A stretch of DNA of 6,128 bases, from the NCBI GenBank assembly GCA_903827735.1, contig CAIKJM010000499.1:1-6128 (forward strand), given 5' to 3'. This DNA comes from an uncultured Rhodanobacter sp. GTDB lineage: Bacteria; Pseudomonadota; Gammaproteobacteria; Xanthomonadales; Rhodanobacteraceae. This document shows positions 1 through 6,128 of the stretch, piece by piece (within the stretch, counting starts at the first letter, position 1; every line of letters begins with the position of its first letter). The notes under the pieces were generated by a model, which did no database searches, was not told the origin of the DNA, and was given only the letters and a program-made list of their open reading frames with translations. The translations under genes were made by a program, and so were the position numbers.

Positions 1-728
1 GCATACAGCGCCTCGGCACCGGTCAGCGCCAGCACCACGCCACCCAGCGCGATGAAACCCTGGAAGCCGTGCAACTCGAAAAACCGAATGCCATACCAGG
101 GATTGAGCGCCAGCAGCACGTGCGGGTTGCGCAGAATCATGTGCACGCCGAGCAGCGCGATCACCACAAACCACACCACCATGATCGGCCCGAACAGCCG
201 CCCCACGTGCTCGGTGCCGCGGCGCTGGATCGCAAAAAGAACCAGCAGGATGACCAGCGTGATCGGCACCACCCAGCTGGCCATGTGCGGCGCAACGACT
301 TTGACGCCCTCCACCGCCGACAGCACCGAAATCGCCGGCGTAATGACGCCGTCCCCGTAGAAAAGCGACGCGCCGAAAATACCCAGAATCGCCAGCACCC
401 AGCGCAGGTTCGGCCGGTCGCGCACGCTGCGCTGGGCCAGCGCCATCAGCGCCATGATGCCGCCCTCACCCTTGTTGTCGGCGCGCATGATGAAGACGAC
501 GTACTTCAGCGACACCACCAGAATCTGCGCCCAGAAAATCAGCGACAGCACGCCGAAGATGCTTTCCGGCGTCGGCTTCATGCCGTCGTGGGTCAAGGTG
601 ACCTGAAGCGTGTAAAGCGGGCTGGTGCCGATATCGCCGTAAACCACGCCGATCGCACCCAGCGCGAGCACGGCGAGCCGGCGACGCATATCGGTCGTGC
701 CGTCGCCCTGCGGTATTGCCTGAGTCAC
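1..728 (-). CDS. kup: Kup-family potassium uptake protein, N-terminal 242 codons (cut by window edge)
   Basis: An inner-membrane potassium importer of the KUP/HAK/KT family, probably a K+/H+ symporter. The reading frame is open from a GTG at 728 to the left edge and would continue outside; complete family members are about 620-630 residues, so roughly 40 percent is here. Family signatures are plain: YGDIGTSPLY at residues 30-39 in the first membrane segment, ADNKGEGG at 83-90, FYGDGVITPA at 123-132, and near the edge GFQGFIALGG followed by LTGAEALYA. Hydrophobic stretches at about 18-30, 57-81, 111-124 and 152-170 fit the multi-span topology. The GTG start is preferred over the ATG at codon 14 because GGGAGG lies 8 bases before it and no such site precedes the ATG. 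The start is only 4 bases after the ruvA stop, so co-transcription and translational coupling with ruvA are likely. The family call is firm; the exact ion-coupling mechanism is family knowledge. Confidence 0.95.
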   Translation of the reverse strand, partial: MTQAIPQGDGTTDMRRRLAVLALGAIGVVYGDIGTSPLYTLQVTLTHDGMKPTPESIFGVLSLIFWAQILVVSLKYVVFIMRADNKGEGGIMALMALAQRSVRDRPNLRWVLAILGIFGASLFYGDGVITPAISVLSAVEGVKVVAPHMASWVVPITLVILLVLFAIQRRGTEHVGRLFGPIMVVWFVVIALLGVHMILRNPHVLLALNPWYGIRFFELHGFQGFIALGGVVLALTGAEALY

Positions 729-732
729 GGAA

Positions 733-1329
733 TCAACCTCCCAAAGCGGCGCGCAGCGCCTTGCGAATAATGGCCTCGGCGTTGTCGCCGTCGGCCGCCA
801 CTTTTTGTACCAGCCGCGTTACTTCGGCCGGCTTGTAACCGAGCTGCTGCAGCGCCACCGTGGCTTCGCCCGCCGCATCCAACGGCACGTCAACGCCGCC
901 AATGCGCGTGCCAGGCACGCTGGTGAGTCCGTCGACGCGATCACGCAGTTCGACCACGATGCGCTCGGCCGTTTTCTTGCCGATGCCGGGAATCTTGGTC
1001 AGCGCGACTACGTCGCCGGTCTGCACCAAACGCGCAAAATGGTCGGTGGAGACGCCGGACAGCACCGCCAGCGCGATCTTGGCGCCGATGCCGCTGACCT
1101 TTTGCAGGCTGCGGAACAGCACGCGCTCGGATTCGTGCATGAAGCCGTACAGCGCGACGCTGTCTTCCTTGACCGCGTAATGCGTGAGCAGGGTTACTTC
1201 CCTGCCGGTGGCCGGCAGGTCGTAGATGGTCGACATCGGCGCTTCCAGCTCGTACCCGATGCCACCGACTTCAATCATCAGCCACGGCGGCTGCTTGGAA
1301 ATGAGAATGCCGCGAAGACGACCGATCAT
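733..1329 (-). CDS. ruvA: Holliday junction DNA helicase subunit RuvA
   Basis: RuvA binds four-way DNA junctions as a tetramer, holds them open and square, and loads the RuvB motor for branch migration in recombinational repair. The 198 residues are close to the E. coli length of 203. The N-terminal OB-fold domain starts MIGRLRG and spans about 1-64. The acidic pin pair that keeps the strands apart is present as E55-D56 in KEDSVALYGF. Two helix-hairpin-helix motifs follow, VSGIGAK at 78-84 and IPGIGKK at 113-119. Domain III, which contacts RuvB, starts near residue 150 (EATVALQQLGYKPAEV) after a flexible linker. The ATG is fixed by the conserved N-terminus, but the sequence before it has only a weak ribosome binding site; its ATG overlaps the stop of a 23-codon frame as ATGA. 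Unusually, ruvB does not follow; kup does. Confidence 0.97.
   Translation of the reverse strand: MIGRLRGILISKQPPWLMIEVGGIGYELEAPMSTIYDLPATGREVTLLTHYAVKEDSVALYGFMHESERVLFRSLQKVSGIGAKIALAVLSGVSTDHFARLVQTGDVVALTKIPGIGKKTAERIVVELRDRVDGLTSVPGTRIGGVDVPLDAAGEATVALQQLGYKPAEVTRLVQKVAADGDNAEAIIRKALRAALGG
737..742 (-). promoter_or_regulatory. Strong ribosome binding site of kup inside the end of ruvA
   Basis: GGGAGG on the minus strand, 8 bases before the GTG of kup. It is formed by the last sense codons of ruvA (TTG GGA GGT), just before the ruvA TGA. A ribosome finishing ruvA therefore ends on top of the kup initiation site. The site decides the GTG start of kup over the internal ATG. Confidence 0.85.
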
Positions 1330-1397
1330 CGCCCGCGGATCTCGCTGCTCGCCACATCACCGATCGTGATATCGGTTGCGGCATCGAAGAGGTTCAT
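1326..1397 (-). CDS. Possible 23-residue small protein or coupling peptide between ruvC and ruvA
   Basis: The 64 bases between ruvC and ruvA are bridged by an ATG-to-TGA frame of 23 codons, starting MNLFDAATDI and ending SEIRGR. Its ATG overlaps the ruvC stop as ATGA, and its TGA overlaps the ruvA start as ATGA. A GGAG lies 9 bases before its ATG, inside the last ruvC codons. It is not in frame with ruvA, so it is not a longer RuvA N-terminus. I recognise no domain; the peptide is mildly acidic with no membrane segment. Three overlapping starts and stops with a usable ribosome binding site fit a translational relay that carries ribosomes from ruvC to ruvA, whose own site is weak. Chance is still possible, because a 23-codon open frame is not rare in GC-rich DNA. 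I do not assign a function. Confidence 0.38.
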   Translation of the reverse strand: MNLFDAATDITIGDVASSEIRGR

Positions 1398-1915
1398 CGG
1401 CGACGTCTCCAGGCGGTACGTGGAATGCCGACGCGAGCCAGGCTGGCCCGCGTGTGGGCGTGTGTCACAGCGATCGCCAGCGCGTCCGCCGCATCGGCCT
1501 GCAGCGGACCTTTGATTCCCAGCAAGATACCGATCATGTGCTGCACCTGAGTCTTGTCGCTGCGACCGCTGCCCACGACGGATTTTTTCACTTCCGTGGC
1601 GGCGTATTCATGCACTTCGATGCCCCGACTGACGATGGCGCAGATCGCCGCACCGCGCGCCTGGCCGAGCTTCAGCGCTGAATCCGGATTGCGCGCCATA
1701 AACACGCGCTCAATGCCGCACTCCGCCGGCTGGTGTGTGGCGATGATGTCACACAGTTCGTCAAAGATGCGTTTCAGCCGCAGCGGAAACGTGGCCTCGT
1801 CCGCTACCGCCAGCGCACCGTGAAAAACATGACTGAGCTTGCCAACGTCATCCACATCGATGATGCCGATGCCGGTGCGCTGGCTGCCTGGGTCGATGCC
1901 GATGATGCGTGTCAT
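1394..1915 (-). CDS. ruvC: Crossover junction endodeoxyribonuclease RuvC
   Basis: RuvC is the Mg2+-dependent resolvase that, as a dimer, makes paired nicks across a Holliday junction held by RuvAB. The 173 residues match the usual length (E. coli 173). The RNase H-like fold and its four acidic metal ligands are all visible: D8 in IIGIDPG, E69 in CGIERVF, and D141 and D144 in ADAADAL, corresponding to D7, E66, D138 and D141 of the E. coli enzyme. The signature VFMARNPDSALKLGQARGA spans about 71-89, and a basic residue K121 sits in the SGRSDKTQVQ segment. The C-terminus is a short basic run (WRRRR). The ATG giving MTRIIGIDPG is the family start; the upstream ribosome binding site is poor. It lies 84 bases after yebC, a stretch in which I see no gene, promoter or terminator. 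Confidence 0.97.
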   Translation of the reverse strand: MTRIIGIDPGSQRTGIGIIDVDDVGKLSHVFHGALAVADEATFPLRLKRIFDELCDIIATHQPAECGIERVFMARNPDSALKLGQARGAAICAIVSRGIEVHEYAATEVKKSVVGSGRSDKTQVQHMIGILLGIKGPLQADAADALAIAVTHAHTRASLARVGIPRTAWRRRR

Positions 1916-1999
1916 AAAAGGCGGCTCACAGAAACGGGAACGGCATCGTGTTCCAGGCGTTTGAGCGCGGCGGCGGGAGCGCCCACCGGCAGGCGGCGC

Positions 2000-2734
2000 T
2001 TACGGATGAGCCTCGGCCGGCAGCAGTGCGTTGTGATACACGTCGTGCACGTCGTCTAGCTCTTCGAGCCAGTCGATCAGATCGAGCAGGGTTTCCTGCG
2101 CATCGGCCGGCACCGCGCTGCGATTGGCCGGACGCATCACAACCTCGGCGCGCGCCGGCGTCAGGCCGGCCGCAGAAAGCGCCCGCTGCACGACGTCGAG
2201 ACTATCCGGCGCGCAGAGCACGCTGCTCTCGCCCGCCTCGTTGATCACGTCGTCCGCGCCCGCTTCCAGCGCCGCCTCGAGAATCTTCTCCTCCAGCGCC
2301 TCGTCACCCTCCGTCACGAAGACCAGTTCGCCGCAGCGGCGAAACTGAAACGCCACCGAACCGCTGGTGCCCAGATTGCCGCCGTGCTTGGTCAGCGCAT
2401 GGCGCACGTCGGCAACGGTGCGCACCGGGTTGTCGGTGACGCAGTCGATGATGAACGCGATGCCGGCCGAGCCGTAGCCCTCGTAGCGCATCTCGTGCAT
2501 TTCGGCGCCGCCGTCGGCACCGGAGCCGCGCTTGATCGCGCGATCGATGGTGTCGCGCGTCATGTTCGCCGCCAGCGCTTTGTCCACCGCCGAACGCAGC
2601 CGGGCGTTATCGGCCGGATCGGCCACACCGGCGCGCGTGGCCACGGTGATTTCGCGAATCAGTTTGGTAAACACCTTGGCGCGCTTGGCGTCTTCGACGC
2701 TCTTGCGACCTTCGATGGACGGACCTCTACCCAT
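2000..2734 (-). CDS. yebC: YebC/PmpR/TACO1-family protein
   Basis: A cytoplasmic protein of the YebC family. Members have been described as DNA-binding regulators (PmpR in Pseudomonas) and as translation factors (mitochondrial TACO1; bacterial homologues linked to stalling at proline runs); which role applies here cannot be read from sequence. The 244 residues match the family (E. coli 246). The N-terminal helical domain carries DAKRAKVFTKLIREITVATR at 15-34, followed by RLRSAVDKALAANM and the junction motif YEGYGSAGIAF at 84-94, then TDNPVRTVADVRHALTKHGG at 100-119, GSVAFQF, and the closing WLEELDDVHDVYHNA. The extreme N-terminus reads MGRGPSIEGRK instead of MAGHSKWANIKHRK. The start is supported by AGGA 6 bases before the ATG. 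It sits upstream of ruvC, a conserved neighbourhood in gammaproteobacteria. Confidence 0.96.
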   Translation of the reverse strand: MGRGPSIEGRKSVEDAKRAKVFTKLIREITVATRAGVADPADNARLRSAVDKALAANMTRDTIDRAIKRGSGADGGAEMHEMRYEGYGSAGIAFIIDCVTDNPVRTVADVRHALTKHGGNLGTSGSVAFQFRRCGELVFVTEGDEALEEKILEAALEAGADDVINEAGESSVLCAPDSLDVVQRALSAAGLTPARAEVVMRPANRSAVPADAQETLLDLIDWLEELDDVHDVYHNALLPAEAHP

Positions 2735-2770
2735 GACGATTCCTGCGCTGCGCGGATGAACAAGCCGGCG

Positions 2771-2801
2771 ATTTTAGCGCAAGCCGGGCGCAACGCCGCA
2801 A
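2771..2801 (-). promoter_or_regulatory. Candidate promoter of the yebC-ruvC-ruvA-kup cluster
   Basis: In the 93-base gap between the hydrolase stop and yebC, the minus strand carries TAAAAT (2771-2776), a good -10 box in GC-rich surroundings. The best -35 match, TTGCGG at 2796-2801, is 19 bases away, which is longer than ideal. The predicted start would leave an untranslated leader of about 30 bases. The -10 box is a direct observation; its use is inference. Confidence 0.4.
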
Positions 2802-2827
2802 AAGCCTTGGCAAATCGGCGGCCACGC

Positions 2828-3496
2828 TCACACCGGGGGCCCGAAAGCGGTGCCTGCCTGCAGGACTTCGCGCTTGGCAAAGGAGCCCTGGCGCAAAAAG
2901 CGGCCGCTGTACTGGGCCACATCCGCCGAAAAAAGGAGGCCGGTATGGCTGGTGTCGACCACGCAGTGGTCGGCAAGACCCGGCAGCCGGGTTTCCTCTA
3001 CCGCGACGGTACCGTCATGCTCGCCTTCGATATTGGCCAGCACAGCACCCAGGCCGATCGGCGTGCGGCCGGCGATCATGCCGACCTCGCGCGCGCCGTC
3101 CCAGTGTTCGAAGCCGCGTTCCAGCAGTTCGCGATTGTGCCCCAGCAGAACCTCACTGCCGCGGCCCCAGCGTGCAAAGCCGCGTGCCGCCGCGCTGCCC
3201 ATCAGCGGTGACCCAAGGCAAACGATGCGACCGGCCGGCAGCTCGCCCTCATGACAGACCTGCAGCGCCAACAGTCCGCCCAGGCTGTGCCCGACCAGAT
3301 GCACAGACACCGAATCTTCGGCGAGCTGCTGCATGTGCGCATGCAGGCGGCTGAGAATGCGTTCCTGCGAATTGGCCACGCTCATATAGTCGAAACGGTG
3401 GACCCGGAAGCCCTGCTCGATCATCCGCCGATGCAGCATGGCCAGCGCGAATCCGCGCATCCACAGGCCGTGCAGCAGGATGACATGTTCGGTCAT
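2828..3496 (-). CDS. Alpha/beta-fold serine hydrolase, probable cytoplasmic esterase/lipase-like
   Basis: A 222-residue alpha/beta hydrolase. The oxyanion-region motif VILLHGLW is at 5-12, the nucleophile elbow GHSLGG at 69-74 (Ser71), an acidic residue in GEHDGTV (Asp161), and a histidine in DTSHTGLL (His184), giving a complete Ser-Asp-His triad in the canonical order. The layout resembles the small lipase/PGAP1-like hydrolases; the substrate cannot be told from sequence. No signal peptide or membrane anchor is seen, so it should be cytoplasmic. The ATG at 3496 is the first start codon after an in-frame TAG about 40 bases upstream, so the start is fixed if standard codons are used, yet no Shine-Dalgarno sequence precedes it. 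It lies between aspS and yebC, genes that are often closer neighbours. The fold is certain; the biochemical role is unknown. Confidence 0.88.
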   Translation of the reverse strand: MTEHVILLHGLWMRGFALAMLHRRMIEQGFRVHRFDYMSVANSQERILSRLHAHMQQLAEDSVSVHLVGHSLGGLLALQVCHEGELPAGRIVCLGSPLMGSAAARGFARWGRGSEVLLGHNRELLERGFEHWDGAREVGMIAGRTPIGLGAVLANIEGEHDGTVAVEETRLPGLADHCVVDTSHTGLLFSADVAQYSGRFLRQGSFAKREVLQAGTAFGPPV

Positions 3497-3551
3497 GGGA
3501 CACGGTTCGATGAAATGGGCGGGAGTCGCCGCAGGAAACTATCCCTGCGAC

Positions 3552-3594
3552 CGAGAGGCTGATTATGCCTCCCGCCAACCCGGACAGATGTCAA
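3552..3594 (-). promoter_or_regulatory. Promoter-like elements with an overlapping inverted repeat upstream of the hydrolase
   Basis: In the 140-base gap after aspS the minus strand has a perfect TTGACA (3589-3594) and a CATAAT (3562-3567), but 21 bases apart, too far for a standard sigma70 promoter. The CATAAT falls in an inverted repeat: GAGGC and GCCTC arms with a 7-base spacer, extending to 8 pairs with one G-U (3552-3574). It could be a regulated promoter with an operator on the -10 box, or two unrelated fragments. An untranslated leader of about 60 bases would result. Confidence 0.3.
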
Positions 3595-3598
3595 CGCA

Positions 3599-3633
3599 CG
3601 GCGAAAGTAGAGGCTCGGCCGAGGCCTTCGCCG
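3599..3633. repeat. Imperfect inverted repeat just after the aspS stop
   Basis: Outer arms CGGCGAAAG (3599-3607) and CTTCGCCG (3626-3633) pair with one bulged A, and the centre is a perfect 10-base palindrome CTCGGCCGAG (3614-3623, with the C at 3614). It begins 3 bases after the aspS stop in the sense of transcription. It could fold into a stable hairpin that protects the aspS 3' end or helps termination, but no run of U follows on the minus-strand transcript, so it is not a standard intrinsic terminator. Confidence 0.5.
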
Positions 3634-3636
3634 ACG

Positions 3637-5400
<1,764 letters not shown>

Positions 5401-5479
5401 GCGCTTGAAACTCCGGACCGCGAAGCGGTTGAATCAGGTGGAAAAGACCGCTAATCGTATCACCGCCGCTACCTGGGCT

Positions 5480-5502
5480 GCGCAGCGGCCACTGGCCGGC
5501 GC
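5480..5502. repeat. Short stem-loop after the fmdB stop
   Basis: Arms CGGCC (5486-5490) and GGCCG (5494-5498) around a 3-base loop, extended by GCGC/GCGC with a two-base bulge. It starts one base after the fmdB stop on the minus-strand transcript. No U-run follows, so it may be a processing or stability element rather than a terminator; read-through into aspS is expected. A second small hairpin (ACCGC-TTC-GCGGT, 5417-5429) sits just before the aspS ribosome binding site. The rest of the 103-base gap holds no clear promoter. Confidence 0.4.
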
Positions 5503-5503
5503 T

Positions 5504-5842
5504 TCAATCAGCGCCGCCGCCGGAGGGTGCAGCCGCAGGGGCCGAAATCGCTGGAGCGGGCGCCGCAGCGGGAACACTCTTCTCCGAAGACTCTGCCTTG
5601 GCGCTGGGTGTACCACCGCCCTCGCTTTTGCTGTCAGCAAGATTGCGCTTCTTGTCGCTATCGGACTTGAAGTCCGTCTCGTACCAGCCGCTTCCGGCCA
5701 ACCGGAACGACGGCGCGCTGACGCGGCGCTTGAGCTGCGGGGCGCCACAGCTGGGGCAGATCGTCGGATCGTCGTCCGACAGTTTTTGCAGGCGATCGAA
5801 GCGATGCCCGCAGCTAGCGCACTCGAACTCGTAAATAGGCAT
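5504..5842 (-). CDS. FmdB-family zinc-ribbon protein with low-complexity tail
   Basis: A 112-residue small protein of the FmdB/CxxC_CxxC_SSSS regulatory-protein family. The first 45 or so residues are the conserved zinc ribbon: MPIYEFECASCGHRFD with C8 and C11, then ICPSCGAP with C29 and C32, four cysteines set to bind one Zn. The conserved part runs on through VSAPSFRLAGSGWYETDF. From about residue 60 the protein is a charged Ser/Lys/Glu stretch ending in an Ala/Pro-rich and Gly tail (PAAAPAPAISAPAAAP), probably disordered. The molecular role of this family is poorly known; the name comes from a proposed regulator of the formamidase/amidase genes of Methylophilus and should not be taken as the function here. 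A GGAG 7 bases before the ATG and a good promoter upstream support the start. Genes of this family frequently precede aspS, so it is likely the first gene of the fmdB-aspS operon. Confidence 0.93.
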   Translation of the reverse strand: MPIYEFECASCGHRFDRLQKLSDDDPTICPSCGAPQLKRRVSAPSFRLAGSGWYETDFKSDSDKKRNLADSKSEGGGTPSAKAESSEKSVPAAAPAPAISAPAAAPSGGGAD

Positions 5843-5886
5843 CTGAAAACTCCAACTTCAAGTCGGCATAGGACCGACAGCGCGCC

Positions 5887-5914
5887 ATTATCGGCCCGAT
5901 CGGCCGAATTTCAA
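5887..5914 (-). promoter_or_regulatory. Sigma70-type promoter of fmdB-aspS
   Basis: On the minus strand TTGAAA (5909-5914) and GATAAT (5887-5892) are separated by 16 bases, each one mismatch or so from consensus. The predicted start near 5880 gives a leader of about 38 bases to the fmdB ATG. The spacer contains an inverted repeat, CGGCC and GGCCG with 5 bases between (5892-5906), which could be an operator. This is the best promoter match in the window. Confidence 0.65.
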
Positions 5915-6128
5915 CGCCGGCAGAACCATCGCCCGGTCAGTGGCCGTGAAAGACGCACTTTCCATGATTTCATCTGCCGCCGGTTGCCCGCGTAAGAAGC
6001 ACACGCTGCACGGCGTAATTTTCGGGCGTCTAGACGTCTATTTCCGGCCCATTTTGGGAATGGTGGTCCGGGCGGTATCACCGAATCAAAGCATTTTTGC
6101 CGGGCTCAACTTGCCATCCAGACCAACC
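5915..6128. other. Non-coding upstream region with short palindromes
   Basis: I see no supportable gene here. Visible structure is small: CGTCTAGACG, a perfect 10-base palindrome (6027-6036) with CGTCTA repeated after two bases, CCCATTTTGGG, and CGGTATCACCG. On the plus strand an ATG at 6060 opens a frame to the right edge (starting MVVRAVSPNQ), but it has no properly spaced ribosome binding site. On the minus strand two frames entering from the right edge close within 17 codons (ending NALIR or PAKML), so the tail of an upstream gene cannot be excluded. The stretch GGACCACCATTCCC (minus strand) vaguely recalls terminal repeats of some insertion sequences; a single copy is not enough to call one. 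Confidence 0.4.

Noticed and set aside
69..770. Long plus-strand frame of 233 codons opposite kup
   Set aside because: It is antisense to a frame with clear KUP signatures, is extremely rich in His, Arg and Gln, and resembles no family. It is a shadow of GC-rich coding DNA.
1914..1986. GTG-started frame of 24 codons between yebC and ruvC, ending in an ATGA overlap with ruvC
   Set aside because: It mimics the ruvC-ruvA bridge, but has no ribosome binding site before the GTG and no link to the yebC stop, so I take it as chance.
3249..3578. Minus-strand frame of 109 codons overlapping the hydrolase start
   Set aside because: It overlaps the hydrolase in another frame, lacks recognisable motifs, and the hydrolase frame has an intact catalytic motif set.
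5401..5503. Separate promoter for aspS (TACGAT box near 5450)
   Set aside because: The -10 match is poor and no -35 box is found at a suitable distance; the fmdB promoter explains expression better.
6060..6128. Plus-strand frame from ATG to the right edge
   Set aside because: Only 23 codons are visible, with GGGA directly adjacent to the ATG and not at a usable distance; not enough to support a gene.
6055..6128. tRNA-like ending: minus strand from the right edge closes with CCACCA
   Set aside because: No T-arm consensus, no acceptor-stem partner and no cloverleaf could be found, so it is not a tRNA.

Overview
The window looks like core chromosome of a GC-rich gammaproteobacterium. All seven protein genes I can support lie on the minus strand, so the order of transcription runs from high to low coordinates: a FmdB-type zinc-ribbon protein, aspS, an alpha/beta hydrolase, yebC, ruvC, ruvA and the first 242 codons of kup. 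The aspS - yebC - ruvC - ruvA backbone is a well-known gammaproteobacterial neighbourhood, which in pseudomonads continues to ruvB, ybgC and the tol-pal genes. Two details point towards the Xanthomonadales/Nevskiales side of the class: the YebC N-terminus begins MGRGPSIEGRK instead of the common MAGHSKW form, and AspRS begins MRTHYCGLIDESLIGQTVTL with a divergent anticodon-binding domain. This placement rests on remembered family sequences, not on a search.

Layout. Bases 5843-6128 are non-coding as far as I can see. They hold a convincing sigma70-type promoter (TTGAAA-16-GATAAT) for fmdB, and further upstream some short palindromes that may be decayed mobile-element sequence. fmdB (5504-5842) and aspS (3637-5400) follow, 103 bases apart, with no clear terminator between them. 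Downstream of aspS is a 35-base imperfect inverted repeat and a second, poorly spaced promoter-like stretch. Then come the hydrolase (2828-3496), a 93-base gap with a TAAAAT box, yebC (2000-2734), ruvC (1394-1915), ruvA (733-1329) and kup (1-728, running off the left edge).

How the genes work together. aspS charges tRNA-Asp. YebC is a translation-associated and/or regulatory protein of the YebC/TACO1/PmpR family. RuvA and RuvC are the junction-binding and junction-cutting parts of the RuvABC Holliday-junction machinery. The motor gene ruvB is not next to ruvA; the potassium transporter gene kup takes that place, with a strong ribosome binding site inside the last codons of ruvA. A 23-codon reading frame joins ruvC to ruvA with ATGA stop/start overlaps at both ends.

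This is mainly housekeeping DNA. I found no defence island, CRISPR array, phage genes, RNA gene or intact insertion sequence. The observations most worth a second look are the 23-codon bridge between ruvC and ruvA, the coupling of kup to ruvA, and the altered anticodon-binding region of AspRS.
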